Assembly: GCA_009923375.1 (NCBI GenBank)
Contig: RFTO01000064.1
Span: 1-6,564, forward strand
DNA length: 6,564 nucleotides
Direction of reading: 5' to 3'
From: Actinomycetota bacterium
Lineage (GTDB): Bacteria; Actinomycetota; Actinomycetes; S36-B12; UBA5976
In this document: positions 1 through 6,265 of the stretch, piece after piece
How positions within the stretch are numbered: position 1 is the first letter of the stretch
How the letters are laid out: every line of letters begins with the position of its first letter
Notes under the pieces: generated by a model
Database searches by the model: none
What the model saw: only the letters and a program-made list of their open reading frames with translations
Told to the model about the DNA's origin: nothing
Position numbers and translations under genes: made by a program

Positions 1-252
1 GGTGTGGCTGACGAGCGCCCCCACCGACGGGTTACGCGTCATCGTTGCGGTGGCCTTCACCTTGTTGGCATCGAAGGTGGCCGATCCGGCAATCGTCGTC
101 GGCTTCACCGTGGAGGTGATGACCGCGCTGGCAGTCGCCGATGCTGTGGCGGTGTCGGTAGTGTCCGAGGGTGAGGCTGAATTACCGCCGCCACCACAGG
201 CACTCAACGCGAGTGCGGCCAGCGCTGTCGCGGCCACGAGAGATTTGCGCAC
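1..252 (-). CDS. N-terminal part of a secreted lipoprotein of unknown function (runs off the window)
   Basis: The first 84 residues are visible and the frame is open to the window edge. The start is GTG at 252, chosen because AAGGAGT sits five bases upstream (258-264) and because a textbook lipoprotein signal follows at once. Residues 2-3 are Arg-Lys, then comes a short Ala/Leu hydrophobic stretch and the lipobox LSAC with Cys19 as the expected lipidated residue. After Cys19 there is GGGG and a Ser/Thr/Ala/Asp-rich linker to about residue 45, typical of the tether between membrane and folded domain in actinobacterial lipoproteins. The folded part has barely begun (from about residue 55), and I do not recognise the family. 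Its neighbour is a broken peptide-ABC permease locus, so a solute-binding role is possible, but nothing in the visible residues shows it. The lipoprotein assignment is firm and the function is unknown. Confidence 0.85.
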   Translation of the reverse strand, partial: MRKSLVAATALAALALSACGGGGNSASPSDTTDTATASATASAVITSTVKPTTIAGSATFDANKVKATATMTRNPSVGALVSHT

Positions 253-257
253 GGGTT

Positions 258-264
258 ACTCCTT
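258..264 (-). promoter_or_regulatory. Ribosome binding site of the lipoprotein gene
   Basis: AAGGAGT on the minus strand lies five bases before GTG 252. It is a near-perfect anti-16S match, and it decides the GTG start for a gene whose first codons would otherwise be ambiguous. Confidence 0.75.
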
Positions 265-273
265 AAGTGGTCC

Positions 274-288
274 CAGCCCAATGGGCTG
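274..288. repeat. Short inverted repeat upstream of the lipoprotein gene
   Basis: CAGCCCA and TGGGCTG face each other across a single base, so the element is a 15-base near-perfect palindrome. As RNA it would form a 6-bp GC-rich stem with a 3-base loop. It sits 9 bases upstream of the Shine-Dalgarno sequence and about 165 bases past the end of the dppB-like remnant. No U-tract follows, so it is a poor intrinsic terminator. An operator or a small leader hairpin is possible. What is seen is only the symmetry. Confidence 0.4.
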
Positions 289-339
289 TCAGGTGCGCTA
301 ACGATACCCCGATGACGGCAATGGTGCGTGACGCGGCAT

Positions 340-456
340 TCACTTGGGTGAGGTCAGCACCTTTATGACGCGGGGTAATGCCCTGAGGTTCCCAAAAGCC
401 GACCATTCCCGGGGTAATGAGCCAGGCGTGAGAGGGAATCTGGCTTTCCTTGTCAT
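340..456 (-). pseudogene. 38-residue ORF overlapping the dppB-like stop, possible stub of a second dppC
   Basis: The ATG at 456 overlaps the TGA of the dppB-like remnant as ATGA, the arrangement by which a dppC gene commonly follows dppB. The product begins MTRKARFPLTP and continues through a PREWSAF stretch at residues 20-26. That is compatible with the short cytosolic N-terminus of an OppC-type permease, which usually has basic and aromatic residues ahead of the first membrane helix. No membrane helix follows. The frame ends after 38 codons, and downstream there is only noncoding sequence until the lipoprotein gene. It shares its reading frame and stop with the dppC-like segment upstream, so an automatic caller would fuse them into one 246-residue protein. 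Homology at this length cannot be judged by eye, and a chance ORF is a real alternative. Confidence 0.3.
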
Positions 457-686
457 ATTGCTGTCAGCCGTACACGTGGGTCGACGGCTGCATAGAGGAC
501 ATCCACAATCATGTTGGCGATGATGATGAATGCGGCAGCAATCAGGGTCACCCCCGTAATCACTGGCAAGTCGTATTCCACCACCGATGAGACGGCGAGT
601 TTGCCAAGGCCAGGAAGGTTGAAGACCGCCTCGGTGATCACCGCCCCGCCGAGCACCCCGGCTAGGTCCAAGCCAGCCGCGCGCAT
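453..686 (-). pseudogene. C-terminal fragment of a DppB/OppB-type peptide ABC-transporter permease
   Basis: The frame encodes the last part of a DppB-family inner-membrane permease. Homology starts at GLDLAGVLGGAVITEAVF (about 674) and goes on through LPGLGKL, a loop with EYDLPVITG, a last hydrophobic helix and the family's C-terminal signature VDVLYAAVDPRVRL just before the stop. In intact proteins (about 300-340 residues) this region holds the final two membrane helices. The N-terminal helix, the first core helices and the EAA loop that contacts the ATPase are all missing. The ATG at 686 lies in the dppC-derived sequence and has no ribosome binding site, so it is probably not a real start. 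The fragment is joined out of frame to the dppC-like segment upstream. It is almost certainly non-functional, or else a product of mis-assembly. Confidence 0.8.
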
Positions 687-1080
687 ATCCGGAGACGATG
701 CCGATGATTGTGCCGAAGCTGACAGTCAACACGGTTGCTGTCACAGCGATGAGCAGCGAGACACTGCTGCCAAAAAGTAGACGAGCGAGGATGTCCCGGC
801 CAGTCAACGGCTCCACTCCGAGCGGATGCGCCCAACTCACGCCGCCGGCAATGCCATTGGGCAAGCCGCCGTTGTCACTGATCAACTCAGGATGAAAGTC
901 ATACGGATTCACACCGATAGCACTCGTGATCCAGGGTGCGGCAATCGCAAAGAATGAGACAACCAGGATGACGGCAAGTGAGATCATCGCGACGACGTCA
1001 TGCCGCAGACGACGCCATGCCAGCGCTGCGGGACTGCGGCCCACGATTTCAGTTTGCTCAGCCATAACGGCATGACTCAA
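670..1080 (-). pseudogene. N-terminal fragment of a DppC/OppC-type peptide ABC-transporter permease
   Basis: The product shows the OppC N-terminal region: a cytosolic LAWRRLRHD stretch, a first membrane helix (AMISLAVILVVSFFAIAAPW), an extracellular segment, the conserved HPLGVEPLTGRDILARLLFG motif of this family, and the next helix ending TIIGIVSGYARGWL. An intact DppC would continue for about 150 more residues with the EAA loop and four further helices. Here the frame breaks at 670-678 and dppB-like sequence follows in another frame. The annotated frame could begin at TTG 1080, but ATG 1065 (MAEQTEIV) looks more natural; neither has a good ribosome binding site. It lies 66 bases after typA. 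A naive caller would report 340-1080 as one 246-residue protein, of which roughly the last 110 residues are out-of-frame translation. Confidence 0.8.
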
Positions 1081-1146
1081 CCGTGATATCGCATCAACTG
1101 CGTTGCGTTTACCTGCAGTTAGCCTGATGTGACTAGCGAAGAGAAA

Positions 1147-3021
1147 TTACTGAGAAGCCGTCTTCGCACGGGCGCGCGAGCGATCACGGGTCGTCTTATC
1201 CAAGATGACCTTTCGGATGCGCACATTCCCTGGCGTGACCTCGATGCACTCATCCTCGCGACAGAACTCGAGAGCCTGCTCCAGTGACATATTCTTCGGC
1301 GGCACGATGCGCACGAAATCATCAGATGACGATGCACGCATGTTCGTGAGCTTCTTCTCCTTGCAGATGTTCACATCCATGTCATCTGAGCGACTGTTCT
1401 CGCCGACGATCATGCCTTCATAAACCTCGATACCTGGGCCGGCGAACAATTGTCCGCGCTCCTGGAGACCCGAGATGGCAAAACCTGTGGTCATGCCGCT
1501 GCGGTCCGCAACAAGTGATCCCGACGGCCTCGTGCGCAACTCACCAAACCACGGTTCGTAGGACTCGAAGACGTGGTGCAGAAGTCCGGTGCCGCGGGTT
1601 TCAGTGAGGAACTCCGTGCGAAAGCCGATCAGTCCACGCGCGGGCACGATGTACTCAAGGCGAATCCAGCCAGTGCCGTGGTTGACCATCTGTTCCATGC
1701 GCGCCTTACGCAGTGCAAGCAGCTGGGTGACGACGCCAAGGTAGTCCTCGGGGATGTCGATAGTGAGGCGTTCCACTGGCTCGTGCAGGGATCCGTTGAT
1801 GGTGCGCGTGACGACCTGCGGCTTGCCAACGGTCAACTCGTAACTCTCGCGGCGCATCATCTCGACCAAGATGGCGAGCTGCAACTCACCACGGCCCTGC
1901 ACCTCCCAGGTGTCGGGGCGGTCGGTGTCGAGCAGGCGAATGGAAACGTTTCCGACTAGCTCGGCATCCAAACGTGTCTTGACCTGACGGGCAGTGAGAT
2001 TCTTACCGGCGCCCTTGTCCTTGCCAGCCAGCGGTGAGGTGTTGATGCCGATGGTCATGGAAATGCTGGGCTCGTCAATGGTGAACAACGGCAGCGCAAC
2101 CGGGTTGTCGATATCAGCGAGGGTCTCACCAAGGGTGATGTCCTCGAAGCCGGCGACGGCGATGATGTCACCGGGACCAGCCGATTCAGCCGAGACTCGA
2201 GTGAGAGCCTGGGTGATCAGCAACTCAACGACCTTGGCACGCTGCACTGAGCCATCCACCCGACACCAAGCAACTTGCTGGCCCTTGCGGATCGTGCCGG
2301 CGTGGACGCGACATAAGGCAAGGCGTCCGAGATACGGCGATGCATCGATGTTCGTCACGTGCGCCTGCAACGGCGCCTCCGGGTCGTACACCGGCGCCGG
2401 AATGGCGGTGAGGATCGTCTCGAACAGCGCGTTGAGGTTGTCGGCATCCGGTACGCCACCGTCTTCAGGCTTGTTAATGCTGGCGCGACCGAATTTGGCT
2501 GCTGCATAAATAATCGGGAAGTCGATCTGGCCCTCATTGGCATCCAGGTCCAGGAACAACTCGTAGACCTCGTTGATCACTTCATCGATGCGAGCGTCCG
2601 AGCGGTCGACCTTGTTGACAACCAAAATGATTGGCAGTCGCTTGGACAGTGCCTTTCGCAGGACGAAACGAGTCTGCGGCAACGGGCCTTCGCTGGCATC
2701 CACCAGCAACACAACGCCGTCCACCATTTCCAAACCGCGCTCAACCTCGCCACCGAAGTCGGCGTGGCCGGGGGTGTCGATGACGTTGATAATCACCGGA
2801 GTTGCATCATCGGCCGGGAGGTAGCGCACGGCCGTGTTTTTGGCCAGGATCGTGATGCCCTTCTCGCGCTCGAGGTCGAGGGAGTCCATCACGCGGTCCG
2901 TTAACTCCTCATGTGCGCTGAAAGCACCCGTCTGGCGAAGCATGGCGTCCACGAGAGTGGTCTTGCCATGGTCGACGTGGGCCACGATTGCGACATTGCG
3001 CAAATCTGAACGAACGGCCAT
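1147..3021 (-). CDS. typA: Ribosome-associated translational GTPase TypA/BipA
   Basis: TypA (BipA) is an EF-G-like GTPase that binds the 70S ribosome, assists 50S assembly and is needed under stress such as cold. From ATG 3021 the product has 624 residues, a normal family length. Visible GTPase motifs are the P-loop AHVDHGKT (14-21), switch I REKGITI (52-58), DTPGH (82-86) and NKVD (136-139). EF-G-like domains II, III and V follow. The C-terminal BipA domain ends with SLEQALEF, ECIEVTP and VRIRKVIL, then a basic tail. The frame is open further up to GTG 3057, but ATG 3021 (MAVRSDLRNVAIVAHVD) matches the usual TypA N-terminus. A TAnnnT-like -10 (TATCCT, 3049-3054) would leave only a short leader to this ATG, although no -35 was found. 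A mutT-like gene ends 30 bases beyond the longer start. Several long plus-strand ORFs here are shadows of this gene. Confidence 0.96.
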   Translation of the reverse strand: MAVRSDLRNVAIVAHVDHGKTTLVDAMLRQTGAFSAHEELTDRVMDSLDLEREKGITILAKNTAVRYLPADDATPVIINVIDTPGHADFGGEVERGLEMVDGVVLLVDASEGPLPQTRFVLRKALSKRLPIILVVNKVDRSDARIDEVINEVYELFLDLDANEGQIDFPIIYAAAKFGRASINKPEDGGVPDADNLNALFETILTAIPAPVYDPEAPLQAHVTNIDASPYLGRLALCRVHAGTIRKGQQVAWCRVDGSVQRAKVVELLITQALTRVSAESAGPGDIIAVAGFEDITLGETLADIDNPVALPLFTIDEPSISMTIGINTSPLAGKDKGAGKNLTARQVKTRLDAELVGNVSIRLLDTDRPDTWEVQGRGELQLAILVEMMRRESYELTVGKPQVVTRTINGSLHEPVERLTIDIPEDYLGVVTQLLALRKARMEQMVNHGTGWIRLEYIVPARGLIGFRTEFLTETRGTGLLHHVFESYEPWFGELRTRPSGSLVADRSGMTTGFAISGLQERGQLFAGPGIEVYEGMIVGENSRSDDMDVNICKEKKLTNMRASSSDDFVRIVPPKNMSLEQALEFCREDECIEVTPGNVRIRKVILDKTTRDRSRARAKTASQ

Positions 3022-3087
3022 ACCGGCAGCAGGAACTGAGGAATTTGTAGGATACACGGGATGACAGCCTACGCTGCCACGACTTCA

Positions 3088-3555
3088 CTAATGCTGTTGC
3101 AGTGCCGCGAATAGCGTCAATGCTGCTATTGCAGGTGCACGATCAGCTGCTAGCCAGGGAACATCGTCGAAGGTGTCTTGGCATACCCATGTGATCGCAT
3201 CATGCTGCTCGATCGGAGCCGGCTGCGCAGAATCTGGATGAAGTGCAGCTAGGTGCACCATCATCACCCCGTAATCACCAAGGGGCCACCCACCCAAGAG
3301 GTCTGGTCCAGGCACAACATCACCGATGACCAATGTGACTCCCAATTCCTCCAGGATCTCTCGATGCAGGGCACCACCGATGGACTCCCCAGGGTCAACC
3401 TTCCCACCTGGTAATTCCCAGCCCCCTGCAAACTCAGGCGGTTCCGTGCGACGGGCGGTGAGGATTTGGCATAGGCCGAAGTGATTGCGCGTGATTGCCG
3501 TTGCCGTAATCAAACGGCGCCCATCTGGGGCAAATTCGGCAACGTGATGCAGCAT
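3088..3555 (-). CDS. MutT-like Nudix hydrolase
   Basis: Nudix enzymes cleave nucleoside diphosphates linked to another moiety; MutT-type members remove oxidised dNTPs such as 8-oxo-dGTP. The 155-residue product carries a complete Nudix box, Gx5Ex7REUxEExGU, at residues 51-73: G51, E57, R65-E66, E69-E70, G72-V73. The metal-binding glutamates are all present. GGWELPGGKVDPGES just before and within the box, and the small size, are typical of MutT-type sanitisers, but substrate cannot be read from this. ATG 3555 has only a weak upstream ribosome site. The domain itself begins near residue 16 (ITATAIT), so a TTG start there is an alternative. It lies 30 bases upstream of the typA frame in the same direction, so the two may share a transcript, although typA may have its own promoter. 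Confidence 0.9.
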   Translation of the reverse strand: MLHHVAEFAPDGRRLITATAITRNHFGLCQILTARRTEPPEFAGGWELPGGKVDPGESIGGALHREILEELGVTLVIGDVVPGPDLLGGWPLGDYGVMMVHLAALHPDSAQPAPIEQHDAITWVCQDTFDDVPWLAADRAPAIAALTLFAALQQH

Positions 3556-3611
3556 GGCTGGGAAGTCTTACACATGATTGCGCCGGCGGTGGGACATGCA
3601 GTCTAGATCGC

Positions 3612-3621
3612 TGACATGTCA
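3612..3621. repeat. Perfect 10-base palindrome upstream of the Nudix gene
   Basis: TGACATGTCA is a perfect palindrome 57 bases upstream of the Nudix ATG and just beyond the terminator of the PstS-like gene. This gap (3556-3634) must hold the Nudix promoter. No convincing -10/-35 pair was found. A site for a small dimeric regulator is possible, but a palindrome of this length also occurs by chance. Confidence 0.25.
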
Positions 3622-3634
3622 CACTTCATGGAAA

Positions 3635-3678
3635 AGCAGACGACCCGCCACCCTTGTTGGAATGGCGGGTCGTCTGCT
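3635..3678 (-). terminator. Intrinsic terminator of the PstS-like gene
   Basis: A perfect 16-bp inverted repeat (AGCAGACGACCCGCCA, 3635-3650, and its complement 3663-3678) encloses a 12-base loop. On the minus strand the stem is followed by TTTTCC, a short U-tract. It starts 27 bases past the stop of the PstS-like gene. On the plus strand no T-run follows the second arm, so termination is expected mainly for minus-strand transcription. It separates the surface block from the Nudix-typA pair. Confidence 0.85.
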
Positions 3679-3704
3679 GTCAGTCACGAACTAGACCAAC
3701 GTGA

Positions 3705-5024
3705 TTACTTTGCAAGCGTGGTCTTGCAGTAGGTCGATGCCACGTTGCCGTCAAGGTCCTTGTCAGCAGGGTTCAGGTCAAGCTTGATGAATCCCTCGCT
3801 CTGGATGGCCTTGTCAATCTGCGGGCGAATCGTGGCGCCATAGGCGTCAGTTGCGGTGTCCATGTCTGCAGAGCAGAGGAAGCGGACGTAGTTCTTCACC
3901 GATGCCGAAGCAACCTTGCGGGTAGAGAAGAACAGGAACCGGCCGAAGGAGAACGTGCCAGCCTTGATGTTGGCCGTCGTCGGTGCAACATCGTTGACGT
4001 TGCCGAGCGTATCCGTGTAGGCCGCGCGGTTCGTCGAGTTACCGCTCACGTTGCCGAAGGCGTAGCCCTTGTTATTGCCTGAGTTCAAGGCGATACCGTT
4101 GCGGTAGGCGTAGCGAGCGGTTGAGAAGTAGAAGATCGCATTGGCAGCGTCACCGTTGGTGACAATCGGGTCAGCGTTGTTCTCGAAGATCTTCTTGGCG
4201 TTGGCGGTCAGGGTGAAACCAGTCTTCGCCGTGGTCATGAAGCCATCCCACATCTTGCGAGTACCCGAACCATCCTGTGCTGAGTAGACAACCAGCGGCA
4301 AGTAGTTCACGTAGAGCTTGCTCTTGTCGGTCTCAGGGTTGCCATTGGTGACGCCAGCCTTGACCGCGACAACCTTGCCATCAACCGTCTTGGTGTAGGC
4401 CTTCATTGCGCCGAGCTTGGGGTCGGTCGGGGCGAGCTCGTTCCAGGTGGTGAAGGTGCCGCTGTAGACATCGGCTAGCTGAGCGGGCGTCAGGTTGGTG
4501 ACGCTGGTGTGTGCGGTGGCCTTGCCGGCGACCTTGGTGAAGTGGAACCAGGACACGCCTTCCTTGGCGAATGCAATGGCGTTCAGCGTGGTGGCCGGAG
4601 TTGAAGACGAACGACCAAGGTCAACTGACAAACCGTGAGAGGTCACGATGTTGGCGTCGCCAACCAGCTTTGCACCTGAGCCGGAGCCGATGGGGAACTC
4701 ATCAACAACGGAGTCGTGCTGGGGGTTCGCGCCAGTGGCAGGGGTGGTGTTGAAGGTGTTGGAACCAGCGGCGGTGTTGGTGCAGGAGCCGTAGGTGGCA
4801 GTCGCTTGGCCCGAGAACACTGTGACATCGCAACCAGGCAGCTCGTTATAGATACGGGAGAAGTTCAGGGCTGCACCGAACGTGGTGTCAGAACCAGCAG
4901 TGGTGAGGATGACTGACTTGCCATCCAAAGTTGTGTTGTTGAGTGATGCCATGGCTGGTGCCACGGCAACCGCGGCGGCTGCAACTGCAACGCCAGCGAT
5001 CTTCCATGCGCGGGAGATCTTCAT
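3705..5024 (-). CDS. PstS-like extracellular substrate-binding protein (phosphate-type), not a lipoprotein
   Basis: This is a 439-residue protein of the PstS / PBP-like family, which captures phosphate outside the cell for the PstCAB importer. From ATG 5024, residues 1-27 form a Sec signal: KISRAWK, an Ala/Val hydrophobic core, and a likely signal peptidase I cut after AMA27. Ligand-loop motifs follow: TTAGSDTTF (41-49), PIGSGSGAKL (111-120), LTPAQLADVYSGTFTTWNEL (179-198, the family's best-conserved helix) and DGSGTRKMWDGF (251-262). The four cysteines (65, 81, 384, 433) could form two disulfides. Unlike most Gram-positive PstS it has no lipobox, and it has no C-terminal membrane helix or sorting signal. 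The start is preceded by AAGGGA at a rather long 12-base spacing; GTG 5048 and ATG 5045 are alternatives without better sites. No pstC, pstA or pstB is adjacent. Phosphate as the ligand is inferred from family only. Confidence 0.88.
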   Translation of the reverse strand: MKISRAWKIAGVAVAAAAVAVAPAMASLNNTTLDGKSVILTTAGSDTTFGAALNFSRIYNELPGCDVTVFSGQATATYGSCTNTAAGSNTFNTTPATGANPQHDSVVDEFPIGSGSGAKLVGDANIVTSHGLSVDLGRSSSTPATTLNAIAFAKEGVSWFHFTKVAGKATAHTSVTNLTPAQLADVYSGTFTTWNELAPTDPKLGAMKAYTKTVDGKVVAVKAGVTNGNPETDKSKLYVNYLPLVVYSAQDGSGTRKMWDGFMTTAKTGFTLTANAKKIFENNADPIVTNGDAANAIFYFSTARYAYRNGIALNSGNNKGYAFGNVSGNSTNRAAYTDTLGNVNDVAPTTANIKAGTFSFGRFLFFSTRKVASASVKNYVRFLCSADMDTATDAYGATIRPQIDKAIQSEGFIKLDLNPADKDLDGNVASTYCKTTLAK

Positions 5025-5048
5025 GATTCTTTTCGTTCCCTTCATCAC

Positions 5049-5272
5049 AGGACTGCGCGGGTTCGCGCATGAGGAACATTTACAGGTGTTGGTGATCGTC
5101 AGGTCTTCAGTGACTGACGTCGCCGTTAAGGCTAGGTGAACAATTGGAATCGGTAGCCGCAGGCAATGGTCGAATTTCTACCGAGCCGCCGCAGGTAGCA
5201 CGGGAGGCCGAAGCAAGACCACAGCCAGAATTGACACTGGCCGGACCAAGAGCGCCGGACTCGGCACCAGAT
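5049..5272 (-). other. Leader and promoter region of the PstS-like gene
   Basis: This 224-base gap follows the sortase-like stop (5273). It holds the PHO-box-like units and a possible -10, TGTAAAT (5078-5084). No hairpin with a U-tract was found after the sortase-like gene, so read-through from upstream is possible. A 64-codon TTG-start frame (5107-5301) crosses the region but has no recognisable product. Confidence 0.5.
5109..5141 (-). promoter_or_regulatory. Candidate PHO-box-like direct repeats upstream of the PstS-like gene
   Basis: Read on the minus strand, three consecutive 11-base units are GTTCACCTAGC, CTTAACGGCGA and CGTCAGTCACT. The first carries GTTCACC, the core of the Streptomyces PhoP direct-repeat unit; the other two keep only part of the pattern. 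The block ends 85 bases before ATG 5024 and about 25 bases before a possible -10 (TGTAAAT, 5078-5084), so it lies where an activator would bind. The link to phosphate is inferred from the PstS-like target gene. GTTCACC also occurs inside coding sequence at 6493-6499, so the single strong match could be chance. Confidence 0.35.
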
Positions 5273-6265
5273 TTAAAGGGTTGGCGGCAGTGCTGAATCA
5301 AGGTAGCGCGCGAACATCACCGCGGCAACTGCGATTGCGGGTGCAGTCAAAGCCCACACCACTGCTGCTGGGAACATCTGGCGCCGTGTCCATGTGCGGG
5401 CAACTGCCAACGCAATCACGGCTGCGATCAGCCACATGGCAGCACCGGGAAGGCGGGTCATATCCCCTTCGCGAAGGCCCATGCCCGTGCTTCGGTTTTG
5501 CGGGGTGGACACGAATGGAGCCTTATCTGCCTTGGCGATGACGTAGAAGTCTCGTGCGGCAACACCTGCAGGTGCGCTGGTCGCTAACACCAGCGTGGCG
5601 ACCTGCGACTCGGCGGAAGCCGCAGCGATGTCCTCAGCGGAGGCTGCGACCTTGGTGACGTGATAAGTCATCCGACCAGCCAATGTGGTCACGTTGATTG
5701 CAGTGCCGGTTTCATTGGCCGCAGATGCAATCACCGATGGCAACGATGCAAATGGTGCGCCCCATGTGGTGCGGCGGCCAGCGATCACCGACACACCAGA
5801 CTCAGACACGCCTGCCGTACCAGCCACATGGCCGAGGGCACCTTGTAATTGCTGCCCGTTGACACCTTCCACCACAACCTGCTCAACACCGAGGGACGGA
5901 ATCTGCACCAATGCGACAGGGGTACCCATGGCCAGCGGCTGATTGGGCAAAGGACTTAAATCAGGATGTCCGATCGCTCCGGCGGCAGTGGTCAAGCGTT
6001 GGCTGAACTCACGGGTGGCGAGCACCTGCGAGTGCATGTGCAGAATCGGACTGACAAGAAACTCCACGACAACGAAGACAACCACCAATGCGCCAGCGAA
6101 AGTCATCCACGAGCGCTTCAGCATCGCAATGACATCTTGTGTCACAGCCATTGGCCCGGCGAATGTTGTGTCTTCCGTTTGGGCACGCAGGTCGCGCTCA
6201 ATCAGTTCTCGCACATCCGACGATGGCGGAACAAACACGGACTTGTCAGCGGAGATCTCGGTCAT
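5273..6265 (-). CDS. Class E-type sortase homologue lacking catalytic His and Cys (pseudo-sortase)
   Basis: Sortases are surface transpeptidases that join proteins with LPxTG-like motifs to the cell wall using His, Cys and Arg. The 330-residue product has a cytosolic N-terminus (1-52), a membrane helix (about 55-74), an extracellular sortase-like domain (about 112-246) and two C-terminal helices (about 274-290 and 297-320). Fold landmarks are clear: QIPSLGVEQVVVEG (121-134), GHVAGTAG (145-152), VIAGRRTTWGAPFASL (160-175) and TLVLATSAP (224-232). Active enzymes read AGHRTT and TTC at these places. Here the His position is Arg164 (CGC) and the Cys position is Ser230 (AGC), each one base from the expected codon, while the Arg position is kept (Arg238). 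The frame is otherwise intact. ATG 6265 is chosen over the longer frame to 6343 because GAAGGAA lies just upstream and the ATG overlaps the preceding stop as ATGA. It is probably catalytically inactive. Confidence 0.85.
   Translation of the reverse strand: MTEISADKSVFVPPSSDVRELIERDLRAQTEDTTFAGPMAVTQDVIAMLKRSWMTFAGALVVVFVVVEFLVSPILHMHSQVLATREFSQRLTTAAGAIGHPDLSPLPNQPLAMGTPVALVQIPSLGVEQVVVEGVNGQQLQGALGHVAGTAGVSESGVSVIAGRRTTWGAPFASLPSVIASAANETGTAINVTTLAGRMTYHVTKVAASAEDIAAASAESQVATLVLATSAPAGVAARDFYVIAKADKAPFVSTPQNRSTGMGLREGDMTRLPGAAMWLIAAVIALAVARTWTRRQMFPAAVVWALTAPAIAVAAVMFARYLDSALPPTL

Noticed and set aside
2..301. 99-codon plus-strand frame at the left edge
   Set aside because: It is the antisense shadow of the lipoprotein gene, which has a ribosome site and lipobox on the other strand.
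670..690. Programmed frameshift making a single fused permease
   Set aside because: The two halves come from different permease families and the EAA loop and central helices are absent from both, so a frameshifted product would not be a working permease. No slippery run is present.
340..1080. One 246-residue permease gene
   Set aside because: Only the part upstream of about 670 looks like DppC. The rest of this frame is Arg/Gly/Pro/His-rich, while the overlapping frame at 453-674 carries clear DppB sequence, so the long frame is an accident of the junction.
1091..1115. Inverted repeat AACTGC / GCAGTT between typA and the permease relic as a typA terminator
   Set aside because: The stem is only 6 bp with a 13-base loop and no T-run follows on the minus strand, so it does not qualify as an intrinsic terminator.
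1994..2904. Plus-strand frames of 171 and 181 codons
   Set aside because: They lie antisense to conserved typA coding sequence, have no family resemblance, and are expected in GC-rich coding DNA.
5107..5301. 64-codon minus-strand frame in the gap before the PstS-like gene
   Set aside because: It has a TTG start without a ribosome site, overlaps the end of the sortase-like gene, has no recognisable domain, and covers the likely promoter region.
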